A stretch of 64,000 nucleotides of DNA from Pachyseris speciosa (taxonomy: Eukaryota; Cnidaria; Anthozoa; Scleractinia; Pachyseridae), in the NCBI GenBank assembly GCA_016490735.1, contig JAEMWC010000005.1, positions 722,501 to 786,500 of the forward strand. Reading direction: 5' to 3'. Positions 11,239 to 23,261 of the stretch are shown here, piece by piece; within the stretch, counting starts at the first letter, position 1, and each line of letters starts with the position of its first letter. Under the pieces are notes generated by a model that worked only from the letters and a program-made list of their open reading frames with translations, was not told the DNA's origin and did no database searches. A program made the translations under genes and the position numbers.

Positions 11239-13787
11239 AATCTGTTAGCAATTCTATCATCACCCCTCTTCTTCCATCCAAACCCAAACATAAACGCAGA
11301 CGCCGCCGCAAACGTAAAGCCAACAACAATAGATACTGGAGACGCGACAACAAAAACATACAACTTGACACTAACGCTGTTATCAACTTAAGCAGCGTCA
11401 CTCTCACTCACGAAGAGACCCAGTTACTTGCTAGAGGTCTCTCTTTCTGCCCCACGCCACGCAACATCATCTGGACTGAGGTTAGAGCTGATTTCAATGA
11501 ATTCACCAGACGTATGCGACTACTCGAATTTTTTCATGACTATCCCCCTCAAAATAACCCCAATCCATTCCGCCCTAAAAGCACGTGGACCCCTCCACCT
11601 CACAGAGATCCTGCCCTTGACACCTTTTTAGACGCTGTGGAACGTGACCTCTTCAACATCAAACCATCTCCTATACGTGACAACCTAACCGCACGCGAAC
11701 GACATGCTTGCAAACTACTTAGCAGACGCACTGACATCATTAAATCCGCAGACAAGGGATCCGGTATAGTCATCATGGACCGGGATTGGTACATCAACGA
11801 ATGCCTACGACAGCTAAACGACACCAAATTCTACAAGACTCTAGATAAGGACATCACTGATGACATCCAAAAACGCATACGTATTTACGTACAACGCATG
11901 CACCGTGACCAAATCATTGACGATGACACTAAACGTTTTTTAATACAAACCGATACTAAGACCGGACGTTTTTACATTTTACCCAAAATTCACAAACAGG
12001 GTAACCCTGGACGCCCTATTGTTTCTAGTAATGCACATCCAACAGAACGCATCTCACAGTTCGTAGACTATCATCTCAAACCTCTCGTACAGACTACCCA
12101 ATCATTCATAAAAGACACCACTCACTTCCTCAACAAACTCGAAAATCTCGGACAACTGCCCAACAATGCCATTCTCGTTACACTTGACGTTTCTTCACTC
12201 TACACCAACATACCCCATAACGAAGGCATCAATGCATGTCGTTACTTCCTCGATACACGCAAACGCACTAGCTCCACTATCGGCACTGAAACTCTCTGTG
12301 ACCTCATACGCATGATACTCACTATGAACAACTTTTCATTCGACGACAAGCACTACTTGCAGGTACACGGCACTGCCATGGGAACTAGAATGGCACCATC
12401 TCATGCCAATCTTTTTCTCGCCAAACTCGAGACAGACGCTCTATCACATGCCCCATACCAACCGCATACCTGGTGGCGCTTTATAGATGACATTTTTTTG
12501 ATATGGACACACTCAGTAGACGATCTTAACACCTTCACCACATATCTCAACAACATTCACCCTACAATTAAATTTACTTCCAATTATTCTTTCTCATCCA
12601 TACCCTTTCTGGACGTCAACGTGTCACTAAACAACGGTAAAATCACTACTGATCTTTACACTAAGGCTACTGACAAGCATCTCTACTTGTTACAATCCTC
12701 TTGCCATCCCAGACACAGCAAAAGAGCTATTCCATTCAGTTTAGCTCTCAGACTTCGATGCATCTGCTCTTCTGACGAAACTTTCGCACTCCGTCTTAAC
12801 GAACTCAAGTCTTATCTCAACAAACGTGGGTACAATCTCTCTTTCCTCAACAACGAAATACAACGCGTTTACAACATTTCACGTACCGAAGCACTTGCCC
12901 CCAAACAACGCAATTCCGATACTAACCAGCCTACACGTGTACCCCTTGTCATAACATACAATCCAGCTATTCGCTCCGTATCATCTATTATTCACAAACA
13001 ACACTACAACATTTTATCTTCATCTCCCCGCTGCGTTGACGTTTTCAAGGCTGCCCCTCTTGTTGCTTTCCGACGTTCTAACAATCTTAACGATCTATTG
13101 GTCAGTGCTAAACTACGTAAACCTGCTCAAAATAATCAACCCCTTGGTGCCTTTCGTTGTGGCCACAACTGTTTAACATGCAACTACATAACTGATGGAC
13201 TTACAACCTATACTTTTCATTCCACCGGCGAAACTAGATTCATCAAACATCACATTGACTGTAATTCCAAAAATGTCATATACATGGTACAATGCAATCA
13301 CTGTCACAAACAATACATAGGCGAAACTAAACGACGACTAAAGGACCGTTTCAACGAACATCGTAGAACAGTCGACAAACAAACCAACAGCTCTAAACCC
13401 ACTGCAGTATCAGAACATTTTCTCTCTAACGGTCACAGCGCTTCTGACATGCAACTAATTCCACTAGAACTGTCCAAATCCAATCGTGACGGTGTACGAA
13501 GAGCCAGAGAAGCATATCTAATTGATAGAGGTCAAACTCTTGAACCGTTAGGTATCAACAGAAAAGAAGAAATATAATACCTATCTTTTTGTTTTCATGT
13601 TACGTTTTTATCAAATTTTCAAACTGTAACGTTTTTTTATTTTACGTTGTATTGTTTACCTTTATTGTAATATCATGTTACATGTACAACTTTTTTTAAA
13701 ACTGTAACGTCGTTTCATCTTAGGGTCATAATATGTAACACCCTGATGAAGGAAGGCTGTGCCTCCCGAAATATTGGTTTAAATTTT
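11239..13787 (+). mobile_element. Penelope-like retroelement, near-complete copy
   Basis: Contains one long open frame plus a 3' region ending in the CTGATGAAGGAAGGCTGTG / CCGAAATATTGG motif typical of Penelope-like elements. The frame is open from 11235, upstream of the first ATG at 11514, and includes an Arg/Lys-rich tract (RRRRRKRK). The true N-terminus may therefore lie upstream, or translation may start non-canonically. No convincing target duplication was found around the combined inverted pair. Confidence 0.9.
11514..13577 (+). CDS. Penelope-like reverse transcriptase with GIY-YIG endonuclease
   Basis: A 687-aa uninterrupted protein. Residues 78-330 form the reverse transcriptase: SADKGSGIVI near 78, LPKIHK near 156, TLDVSSLYTNIP with Asp225 near 223, and the active-site FIDDIF with Asp325/Asp326. 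A linker has a Cys cluster (CGHNCLTC, about 549-556). The C-terminus is a GIY-YIG nuclease with VIYMVQC (588), QYIGET (600), an Arg-rich helix and EAYLIDRG with the expected Glu near 667. In this family the nuclease nicks target DNA and the RT primes from it. The domains and their order are those of GIY-YIG-bearing Penelope-like elements such as the Neptune or Poseidon groups; I cannot choose between them. No stops or frameshifts are seen, so the copy could be recent or active. Confidence 0.95.
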   Translation: MRLLEFFHDYPPQNNPNPFRPKSTWTPPPHRDPALDTFLDAVERDLFNIKPSPIRDNLTARERHACKLLSRRTDIIKSADKGSGIVIMDRDWYINECLRQLNDTKFYKTLDKDITDDIQKRIRIYVQRMHRDQIIDDDTKRFLIQTDTKTGRFYILPKIHKQGNPGRPIVSSNAHPTERISQFVDYHLKPLVQTTQSFIKDTTHFLNKLENLGQLPNNAILVTLDVSSLYTNIPHNEGINACRYFLDTRKRTSSTIGTETLCDLIRMILTMNNFSFDDKHYLQVHGTAMGTRMAPSHANLFLAKLETDALSHAPYQPHTWWRFIDDIFLIWTHSVDDLNTFTTYLNNIHPTIKFTSNYSFSSIPFLDVNVSLNNGKITTDLYTKATDKHLYLLQSSCHPRHSKRAIPFSLALRLRCICSSDETFALRLNELKSYLNKRGYNLSFLNNEIQRVYNISRTEALAPKQRNSDTNQPTRVPLVITYNPAIRSVSSIIHKQHYNILSSSPRCVDVFKAAPLVAFRRSNNLNDLLVSAKLRKPAQNNQPLGAFRCGHNCLTCNYITDGLTTYTFHSTGETRFIKHHIDCNSKNVIYMVQCNHCHKQYIGETKRRLKDRFNEHRRTVDKQTNSSKPTAVSEHFLSNGHSASDMQLIPLELSKSNRDGVRRAREAYLIDRGQTLEPLGINRKEEI

Positions 13788-16700
13788 TAATAGTTTGCTG
13801 CGTTGTTCATCATTTCTCTCTAGTGACTATATATCATTTCTTAAATCTTACATTTGCATTTCTTAGCCTACATTACGTTTGGGGAAACTGATTATTAAAA
13901 AATACTTCGCCAACATGTCTCATCAAAGCACGGCCTTAAGCCATAAGGCAGACTTTGTCTCTCTGTTTTCCTTATTAATATACGAACTATAGACGTGAAT
14001 TTATTCTACTCCGCCCAGTGCAAACTATCATAACGAAACCTTTAATTTTCACTCTAGCCAAGGGAATTGATGGTTAAACTGAGCGGCGATTCAAGGCAAA
14101 TCTAATCAGCAACTCCACCTGTGGGTAATGTTTATTTTGTTTTGCAAAATAGCTCTAACTGTCAACTTATCTACAGATGAAATTCCAAGTGTCGCTCTTC
14201 CGTTGAAAGCGCATGAGTAGTAAACTAGCCCTTGACTATAATATGCTGTTCGAGCTGCTTCTAACTCGATCTTTAGAAACATCCTTGGGGATCTTCTATC
14301 GTTCTGCTTGTCTCGAAGGATTTTACAAAACTAAAATGACTAAAGATTTCTTCTTCAGTTTGTGCTGATCTTTGAGGCTGTTATGTTTAGGGCACCACAA
14401 ACATTTGATTTTGCTTCAGCTGTTTGTTTTTTGAGGCGGTTAGGTATAGGGCACCGCAGAATGTTTTGCAGCGATTTCTATTCTAAATATAATTACTGAA
14501 CAATGGATAAAGTAGGAATAGATGGATTAAGAGTGTAACGGCCTGGTAAATTGTATAGCCTCTATAATTAGCTTAAAAGTGACATTTGTCAGCTTTTAAT
14601 TTATTAGACAAATACGCACCAATTTCAATGTTTATAGTTTTCCTCGACGACACAATACGCCATGTATTCGGAACTGACGGATGCTTAACTCGGTGATTTG
14701 CTATTCAGTAAATTTGGCTTTGTGAGTGAAAGAAACTGTGCACAACCACTCCGAGGAAAACTATTGAGCAGTGAACGGTCTCGATTTGCTGCATTTTGTG
14801 AATGAAATGTGGCCTTTGGATTCAGATCGGTTTGGTCAACTGACCAACTTTGCCTTTGGAGAATTTCCAGTGCGCAGCCAGTCAAGTGGATTAATCTCCT
14901 GAAGACACAGCAATTTTTTTGATGATGCGTGACTGATCTCTCTCCTTGCATGGTTTTCGTGTCCCTCGCCTTGTGAATTAATTCAAAAGCATTAATACAT
15001 TAGCTACGGGCCGCGGGGTATTTCGACCCGCCTGGTTAATATTAAAATAAACGTAGCATACGTGCACTGTTTACAACAAAAGTTGTCGGCCAGTGGTAAG
15101 CATGTCTTCCCAGTGCTAGTAGACTTTTTGCGAAATTAGAGGGATACATTAGCAAAGAACGAGTGAACTCGCATCGTTTCTTGCAAACCACGTGCTTCGA
15201 CTCCGTAACATCACACTTTTCAAGAAAGCAGACAGACAGTAAGAAATACTCACGGTGAGTACAGCGATGCTAAATAATTCTAATATAAACGGGCTGTAGT
15301 TTCAACTTATCGCTATGAACTCAACACGCAAAGGGTACTTTTAGCCTGCAACCTGGGCGAACTCAAATCGATTTTGACTTCACGGCTTAAAGGGCTATGG
15401 AACGATCAATTACATAACTAGCTACTGGGATTGGTATATTCCGGGTGGAATAGACGTTGTCTGTCTTTCACTCTTTAGGTCTAACTGTAATTTCACATAG
15501 GGCACTAGTAACTTCTCTATTTAAAAAGACACTGAGCTTAAAGTAGAGCGACTGTTGACTTGATCTCCTCTCAGTACATTAGGAGATGGTTTTTCAGACA
15601 AGAGCTCGAACCTCTGGCGTAATCAGGGTCTATACTATGTGTAAACCTAGCATTCTCTGATGATGTGACAGGGAGTTCGGGGTGTGGCTGTAGAATCAAT
15701 ATGCCCACATCCAGTTTTAAACGCTAACAGAAAGCTAAGACGCACAGTTAAGGTCACTTAGTTGATACCAAACTTTGCCACAACAACATTCTGGCGGGAA
15801 AAGATGTGATTTGCGCAGTCAGTAATGAAACGTTTCTTTGTTCGTATGGACATTGTAGGAAGCCCTCATTTGGCGGCAAACTTGGTTGCATTAACATGAT
15901 AAACGTTTTGAGTTGAAGGCTTATTGATTTTCGTGCAAACATCAAGTCTGAAAAACAAGTCCGGGGTTAAATGGCTATACCAAAATAGGAGCATATAGAA
16001 TAATATGTTTTGCGTGAAATAGATTCTGGATTGGTAGCAAAAAAAACTTGACACCCACACCAAATATTCCGATAGATTGCGCCCGGGGCTTGAATACCTG
16101 TTGAATTGAAATCATGTTCCCATGCCTTCACAGTTTCCGCCTGCAATAGCACCAGTCCACTGCGTGAGAACATTTTAAAACTTCAGTTTTCATGAACTAC
16201 TTCGGGTTTTACTTCTTTGGTAATTCACTCCAACATTAAATCACAATGTTGTGTGCTCACTAGACGGTTTCACCAAAGATCAATCATGACTCTATTGTTT
16301 TTCCCCTCAAGTGCCAAACGAATGCATGCTCGTTCTGTGCCCGCTTGTCTTGTCTACAGACAAGTACTAGTCACGAAATAATAAACATTTGAATGATTGT
16401 TGTTCTCAAACAATTTTTGAAAGCAGAAAGGAAGCCCAGAGTCTCTTGCAGACAGAACTTTTATAAGCATTGTTAGGTTCAACATAGGGCAACGTTCGTT
16501 CAGCTTTGGCCTTCGCAATCTGCAGTCTTCCGTTGAAAATATTCACCCAAGCGTATATTATTGTCAATCAGTCACATATCTTTGAAACCTGGATTCTTAC
16601 CAGCATTAGAACAAACCCATTTATAGTTCAGTAACTAAGTAATGCCTGTTCAAGAGTGAATCTAGACACCCACCCTTTAGGTTTTTATTCCATGAAACGC

Positions 16701-16960
16701 CAGTCCTTACTATTAAAAATATTAATGATATGTCAATAACAGCTTAATGATAACTAACCACAAAGTTTAAAAATAGTTTAGTGTTAACTAAACCATACAC
16801 AATCTATTGAAATTTAGCTCTGGGCTTGTAAGTAAGTTCTGCTTGTTTTGCTTTCTTGAAACTTCTCAGTTGATTTTGCATTTGCGTCACCCATTTTATG
16901 ACCGATTTTGGTTTGCCTTTCGTTGTAGGGGGGTCCCACTTCCAAGAAAAAAGAGGGACA
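13788..16960. other. Unassigned intergenic DNA
   Basis: About 3.2 kb with no recognisable gene or RNA. A short imperfect duplication around TTAGGGCACC and TATAGGGCACC lies at 14385-14460. The small open frames on either strand have no domain I recognise and do not form splice-compatible exons. The right end is presumably 5' flanking sequence of the KLF-like gene remnant. Confidence 0.5.
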
Positions 16961-16962
16961 AA

Positions 16963-18879
16963 ATGGCGTTTTCTCGAAATGACGCCGAATTAATAGCGTT
17001 TATGAAAGCTGTTGTGAATGAAGAGTATAAAAACGCGTTTACGTCAAATCTCCCTGAACGTTCTGACGTCTGGAGAACAGGACAGCGAAATGACAAGGAC
17101 CACCCGATAATACTGCAAAACGTTTACTACTCATCGAAAGAGGAGCCACATCAGCCTTTTCGATACGTGAACCAAGCAGAAGTTCAAGAAAGCAACCACT
17201 TGTCTAAACAGGAAACCATGGTTCCTAGGATGACGTCATCGGTTGGTATGCTCTTACCTCAAAATCTGCAAGACAGTGACTCAGATAGCGAATATTATAA
17301 GCTGCAAGAATCCTATGGATTAAATTTATGGTGCAATGTCGATTCTTGTACTGAACGTATACATGATGAGAGGCCAAAGGCATTTTATCACTTGCAGGAT
17401 GGAAGGCCAACACGATTTCCGAGGCTCGTGGTATAACCGGATTACAAAGCAAAGCCCATCTTGGTTCACACCAGTTGTATCCCAACAGCGCAACGTCTGC
17501 ACATACGAAGATGCGTCGATACTTCCAACCACAACCCAATGTTGAAAGGCAGAGAAGTGACCCCTGTCTTCGTAGGAACATTAATGAAGGTCCGGTTGTT
17601 GATCGCAACAATAGTTATGTGCCGCAATGCGATTGTCAGTCCCATTTCACTGTTCACAAAAACCTGGAGTAAGGGCCCTTCTTTCGCCTTGTCCATTCAC
17701 TGAAAATTCCGTCCTAAACTCCGCACATCATCTTTTGCCGGCCAAGACCACTGCGCCAGATTGAAGACGCAATTTATCTTGGAGAGCGAGGATAACCAAC
17801 TTGATTTTCAGCAAAGAGTTCTCAGACAACCGTCACCAGCCCACCCGCATTCATATGGGAGAGAATGCGGCGGTGAAACATTCGCGCGGGAAACTGTGAA
17901 CAGTTTACATAACGAAGAGCCATCGCTAGTAGCAGATTCAGCTGTAATCCGAACATCCATGGTCCACCATTAAATCCTATCAGCACGCCGCCAATCGTAA
18001 ACGAGGCGCAACAAGGAAAGCGTCGGTCCTCTCGGAAGAAGAACTGATCAAGAGGGCTTGCGCGTCTCTATGGAGAAATGTTGATTCTTCTACTCAGGAA
18101 GATTTCGCCGCCGATCAAGCAACACAGATGAAGCTAGGAAGCTGCGGTCAGGGCATCACCATTAATAAACACCATTCATTCTTCAAAAAGGAGGTCCCAA
18201 TGTTGCCTTCCTTGGTTTCATCATGTCTCATGCCAACATCAAATCGTGTGGCTTGTTCTTCGAGCAATACTTTCACCGATAGTGCAAAGGGTCAAAAATC
18301 AAAGAAAATCTTAACATCGGTCCGAAACGTCTGTTCTATAAGCGTACAATGGCGCCTGCATCAAGTAAAAGTTTACCTAACGATGGCATTGTGACCAAAA
18401 CACAAATCACGGGCTTCCCTATTTCCAAAAAATATCCACAAAGTTTGCTTTTGAACTCAAACGTTTCAAACTGTAGCTTTGTAGGGTGCTCAAAACAGTT
18501 TAGTAATAATTCCTATCTAGCTTGTCATTTAAGGCTTCACACGGGCGAAAAGCGATACATTTGCCCTTGGGAGTGTTGCGGAAGGAGGTTTCGACGTGGC
18601 GATGAACGCAGAAGGCATTATAGAAGCCACACTGGGGAGAAGCCCTACAAGTGTCCAAGCTGCGCAAGACCTTTCTCTCGATCAGATCATCTAAAAAGTC
18701 ACATGCGAAAAAATTCATTCTATAACCGGCTGACCTCTAAAGGCCAAGTAAGAAGCGAGGACGTTTGCTACACCTCTGCAAGTGCAACTTTTGTGGTGTA
18801 CGCTGCTGACACCATGAATGACGAGTGTTGTATACGATATATGGCAACATTGACTACATTTACGAGCTCTGACCCCTAA
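16963..18879 (+). pseudogene. KLF/Sp-like zinc-finger gene, frameshifted
   Basis: From ATG 16963 (MAFSRNDAELIAF) coding-like sequence continues without visible introns for 1.9 kb but changes frame at least four times (near 17395, 17545, 17675-17960 and 18345). The last open part carries three adjacent C2H2 fingers (about 18466-18717) in the Krüppel-like layout: C-X4-C, C-X4-C, C-X2-C, linkers HTGEKRY and HTGEKPY, and finger 3 with [12 protein letters not shown]. This pattern binds GC- or CACC-box DNA in KLF/Sp factors. In finger 3 the last zinc ligand is Asn instead of His (HMRKN), and about 54 extra residues follow. Lack of introns, repeated shifts and ligand loss suggest a decayed, possibly retrotransposed copy. 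Clustered sequencing indels or unrecognised short introns are the alternatives. Finger identity is secure; the upstream reconstruction is less so. Confidence 0.7.
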
Positions 18880-19783
18880 CACCTGCGACTTAGGGCGCAA
18901 TTTGTGTCGCATGCTTAGTGTAAGTCCTCGGTGTGATGGTCTATCTCTATCCCTGATTTCACTGGTCTTCCACATTCATGCGTGGGTTGGGTGCATGGGT
19001 GGGCCGGGTGAGATCAAATAATGACTGAAAGCAGCTGCCAGTGGCGCGTTTATGTGCTGGCGTCCGATCTCACCCCCACTGAAGAATTGTAACCCACCAT
19101 GAAACTATGTGATATGTGCGGTATATAGTACATTACTATTAGCATATTAACACAGTTCTAAATTACCCTTAACGAAGGGTAACGTATATCCTGAGAGCTT
19201 GAAACATCCATTCAACATTTCTTTGCTGTCATGAATGTTGTACGATGTCGAAGCCGTTTGCCACACGCTTTCAGCATTGTTTGGTATGCGCGTGCGCACT
19301 AATCGGTCTCTCAAAGACGTATCCATAGTAATAACCGCGGGATTGAATACCAGGCCTCTCGTGAAGCTTTGTTGAATCACGTGTTGATGTTGTGTTGAAA
19401 CCGTTTGCCACCCCGGCGTTCAAAATCGTTCAACGTCATTCAACAGGGTGCAACAAAATCGAACATATGTTGAAGCAAATGTTAAGCCGTTGCCCGGGCC
19501 TTAAGTAGCATACAAAGTTTGTAAAAGTAACTCTAAGCCTCATATGGCCTTCATTGATAATTTAAAAGTTTGATTTGTATATATAGGGAATGATAATCGT
19601 CAGCCCCGATGACTCACAGACTCACGACAAAGCTATTGCAAGCCTATTAAAAACAAAGGAACTGATTATTTGACATGAATGTACTCCCAATTTGTTTAGT
19701 AGATAAGGCAGTTAGGGAAATTGTTTCGTTGATTTTGATCAGTAAAATGTGGGTTATAGAGAATGTCAGTTCTTTGTAATTCG
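18880..19783. other. Unassigned DNA with SINE scrap
   Basis: No gene. The phrase CGGTGTGATGGTCTATCTCT at about 18929 matches the body of the SINE at 36193-36571, so a SINE fragment is present. A low-complexity region with repeated GTTCAAC/TTCAACA words lies at 19200-19490 and looks like old MITE sequence. Confidence 0.45.
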
Positions 19784-19956
19784 CAGGGGCGTAGCCAGGA
19801 TTTTTCAAGGGGGTAGGGGGAAGGGGGGAGGTAAGACTGTGGCTTTTGCAGGCCAAGATCTCGTCATGGCGTTTTTTGCCCCTGAATGTTATAGGTTGTT
19901 TGCATAATATAAAGGCTTACAAAGGGGGATCACGGGAACCGGTAGTTACGCCCCTG
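19784..19956. mobile_element. hAT-like MITE
   Basis: A 173-bp segment bounded by CAGGGGCGTA and TACGCCCCTG. The CAGGGGCGTAGCCAGGA end is a widespread animal hAT terminus. The 8-bp flanks do not match cleanly, so the copy is old or its edges are off by a few bases. Confidence 0.6.
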
Positions 19957-20235
19957 TTTCGCCCATGCGAATTATTAATTATATAAAAATTTGTTTGATT
20001 CGTTAAACTCCAGGTGCGTTAAACTTAAGGAAAAGCGTCAATACAACAAATAAATAAAAAATCGTACAGGAGACTTCCTATCTATTTCCTGAAGTTCCTC
20101 CTTATTCATTTAATTGTTCCTGCTCCATACCTCAAGAGCGAACAGCCCAGTGCTCGCTGCTTTGATCTTGTTCTTACGATTGAGCTGAGATTTCATGACA
20201 AGTTTGAACCGCCTTAAGTACTCTGTTCATTTATT

Positions 20236-20309
20236 CTATTATTATTATTATTATTATTGTTATTGTTATTATTATTATTATTACTATTATTATTACTATT
20301 ATTATTATC
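20236..20309. repeat. (TTA)n microsatellite
   Basis: About 25 units of TTA/TTG/CTA type, immediately beside the 3' end of a minus-strand LINE fragment. Confidence 0.9.
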
Positions 20310-20319
20310 TCTTCTGTCA

Positions 20320-21060
20320 AAGTCTTTGCTGGTGTTGTGTTCGTGCATCAGCCGGGTGCAAGCCCTGCACCTGGGGCATCAGTCACTCAAGTCATTCATT
20401 CTGTTCATACATTAAGCACCTTCCTGAGGATCTGCAGATCTCAGCATGCTGATCTATTGCATGGGACTCTGTACAGTACCTCTCTCTAATACTCTCTTAA
20501 TGTTTTCTACCGTCCCTTTCTTTACTGTACCAAGAGCATCATGCAACAACCACAGGGATCACTTCGGTTTTGATCTGCCACATTCTCTGTATTCTAGTTA
20601 TGTCTTTGTACATGCATTTCTTTTCTATGTCTTTCAGTGCGATGTTTCTGTCTGATGGAATAGTCATATCAATCAGTTTGCAGGTAGAGTTCACTGAATC
20701 TTTAACGATGATGTCTGGTCTGTTCGCTGTTATAGTTCTATCAGTATGGACTGGCATGTCCAGTTGATGATGGTGATGTTGTTGTCTTTATTGTGCGTCA
20801 AAGTCTCTGGCTTGTGCTCGTACCACTTGTCTGTAACCTCGAAACATGATCCTTACAGATGTTCCAGTGGAGAGACGCCGCAGCTTTACCCGTGCCTGGA
20901 GATGTACTCTGTTTTGGTCCTGTTTTCTCACTTCATCCAGATGCAATACGATCCGCTGTCTCTTCATGTTATGAGCACATTCTGCATTTGCTTTGCAGTT
21001 GCTGGTCACATGTTACTTTCTGGTAGTTTCTGGTGTTTTATTGCCTGGTCTTGAGCTGCT
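20320..21060 (-). pseudogene. LINE C-terminal region with restriction-like endonuclease
   Basis: Read on the minus strand in shifting frames, this gives KWYEHKPE, then TANRPDIIVKD, then LIDMTIP, then RMWQIKTEVIPVVV and VKKGTVENIKR. The spacing RPD-X14-D matches the PD-(D/E)XK-like nuclease found after the RT of R2/R4/NeSL-type LINEs, which cuts target DNA for primed reverse transcription. The RT itself is absent and several stops are present, so the copy is dead and 5'-truncated. Confidence 0.7.
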
Positions 21061-21243
21061 GCCAGTAGCCCCTTCGTCCCCTCTTTCAGATTACATAATT
21101 GATGGTGATTGTGTCTACATGGGGCTTTTGTTATAATCAACATTGTCATCATCAATCATCAATCATCATCATCAATTATTACTGTTGGTCATGTCTCTCA
21201 GCTTGGATTTTTTGCTGGCACTGTTTATGTGCTCGAGGGTAAG

Positions 21244-21435
21244 CTACGATCTGTAGCCTAAGGCCTCGAATACTTTTCTTAGTAGTCTTGATGTTGCTAG
21301 TAACGCAGCCTTCTGTAGCAGCTCTATCTTTGTTGTCACCCCAACCGTCTTCAGATGACTGGCCTGATTTCCAGATACAATCCCCAGTGCGCTAATCACC
21401 ACAGGGACAACAATGGCCTTGATACTCCACAACCT
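21244..21435 (-). pseudogene. LINE extreme C-terminus, second fragment
   Basis: A 62-codon minus-strand frame (MWSIKAIVVPVVISALGIV, then TTKIELLQKAALL, then LLRKV) corresponds to the stretch after the nuclease motif in the same LINE type as 20320-21060. Its wording differs enough to be a separate insertion. It stops where plus-strand LINE sequence begins near 21445. Confidence 0.65.
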
Positions 21436-21456
21436 GAGTAGCTCTTAGCTTGGCTG

Positions 21457-22140
21457 GTTTAATTCGTATTTCAAGACGAGAAAACAAGTCGTTTCTGTCA
21501 ACGGAACAACCTCAGATTTTCTCGATATTTCACGCGGTGTCCCACAAGGGAAAATCCTGGGCCCCCTTCTTTTTATCATTTTTATGAATGATTTACCTTC
21601 AGAAATAGATGATCCCCAGAAATTAAAAATGTTCGCGGATGACTCTACAATACTGGTTGCCGGCAGAACTTGAATCAGCAGCTCGATAATTATTTGAACC
21701 CATTTCATCTTGGATAGAAAATAATGCAATGGCGTTAAATATTGCCTAAACGGAATCCATGGTCATCGCCACTAAACCCAAATTAACACGTCTGCAAGGT
21801 CGAAGAATTGAGATTGTTCATATATGGAACTTTAATAAAAGCAGTAGATAGTCAGACTTCTAGGTCTTGGAATTCGCACATCGACGAAGTCTGTAGTAAA
21901 GGTTTTAAAGGGATTAACCTCTTAAAAAGCTCGCAATGTGCTTGGCAGTCTTTTTTATAAGACCTTAATTCAGCCTATACTTGACTATGCGGCGAGTCAT
22001 CCTTAATACCAAGCGACCACAGGACCTCCCATCGTCTGAGCTGTTCAACAGTCTACAGTGGATGACAATAAATCAGCGCATAGACTACTTCACTTCTATA
22101 TTAATGTATAAAATAATTAACAAATATATAGCCCTGATTA
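21457..22140 (+). pseudogene. CR1/L2-like LINE reverse transcriptase fragment
   Basis: A frame from about 21457 to 21675 encodes RT palm motifs: SYFKTRKQVVSVNG, GVPQGKILGPLLFIIFMNDL and the catalytic KMFADDSTILVAG. Downstream pieces in other frames (NSHIDEVCSKGFKGINLLK, CAWQSF) are the usual thumb/C-terminal region. 5'-truncated and frameshifted. A (CAA)n tract at about 22145 follows. Confidence 0.8.
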
Positions 22141-22387
22141 TCAAACAACAACAACAACAATGTATTTATTTAAAGAAATATAAAGTTTACAATACTTCAT
22201 GTCCTGCAAATAGCTATAATGCTAATCTAGGCAGGACAAGACTTTAATTTAGGCGTTATTAAATTACAAAACCAAAAGAGAATTACAAAGGCATACAGAA
22301 AGAAAACACCTTACATATAAACTCAAGTACAAGGGATTTTGTTATTTGAAAAAGACTAAAATTACGACTGGAAGTATATACAACATA

Positions 22388-23230
22388 TCAGGTTAACGTC
22401 ACAAAATATTCTATTAAATAATTTACATTCAAATAATTATCTTCATTACCTAGAACATTAAGGAGTAGTGATTTAATTTTTTTATGAAAATTAGAAACTT
22501 TAAGAGTCTTAACAGAAAGTGGAATAGAATTCCAAATAGACACACCAATTCTAGTAAAAGATTTTTTCATTTTTTCGGTTCTAGAGAATTTAACAGAGAA
22601 GCATTCTTTTGTAGATAATCGCGTATTATAATGATGTTTTGTATTGATTTTCGCAAACTTATCGAGAGGACTCTTTAGGAGCTGTCTTAGCATGAACGTC
22701 ATACATTAAATAGCTTAACTGTTGGAAAAACAAGGACTGCAAAGGAAGGCAGTTTGCTTCAATAAAAAAAGGGATTGCATGGTCTCTGGGTTTAGAAAAA
22801 CAGATCAATCTTATAACACGTTTTTGCAGAACAAGTATCTTATTGAGGTAGGTCTGTGGACAGTTGCCCCATGCACAGATACCATAATTTAAGTAAGGAG
22901 AAATAAGTGTATGATATAAATTTAAAAGAAGATGCCGTGGAATGTAATGCCTCATTTTAGCAATTATTCCAACCGATCTACTAATTTTGTGACAGATAAA
23001 GTCGATATGATGCTTCCATGATAGTTCAGAATCAATCATTATGCCCAAATATTTAACAAAGTCGTTCATCTCTAGAGTTACTCGAGTATTTAAAGTTGGA
23101 TTGAAAATCTTAATTTGAGTAATGAGAAGTATTTTTTTTTTGGCGCAGACGAAAAATTACATAATTAGACTTTTTGACGTTGAGCGTTAGTTTGTTAGCA
23201 TTAAGCCATGCACTTACTTTCTCAAGAACA
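22388..23230 (-). pseudogene. CR1-like LINE C-terminal half
   Basis: The minus strand gives SAWLNANKLTLNVKKS at the right end, then KYLGIMIDSELSWKHHI, then LYHTLISPYLNYGICAWG, then YNTRLSTKECF and SIWNSIPLSVKTLKV. These are the conserved post-active-site blocks of CR1/jockey-type LINEs. There are frameshifts near 22690 and 23100. The catalytic part is missing. Confidence 0.8.
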
Positions 23231-23261
23231 GGCACGGAGACCAGACACAATAACGAAGACA

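Noticed and set aside
14685..16173. Several minus-strand frames of 63-88 aa
   Set aside because: No domain, no splice-consistent neighbours and no repeat homology; typical of random open frames at this base composition.
16896..17696. Antisense frames opposite the KLF-like gene
   Set aside because: They are shadows of the plus-strand coding remnant and show no recognisable protein features.
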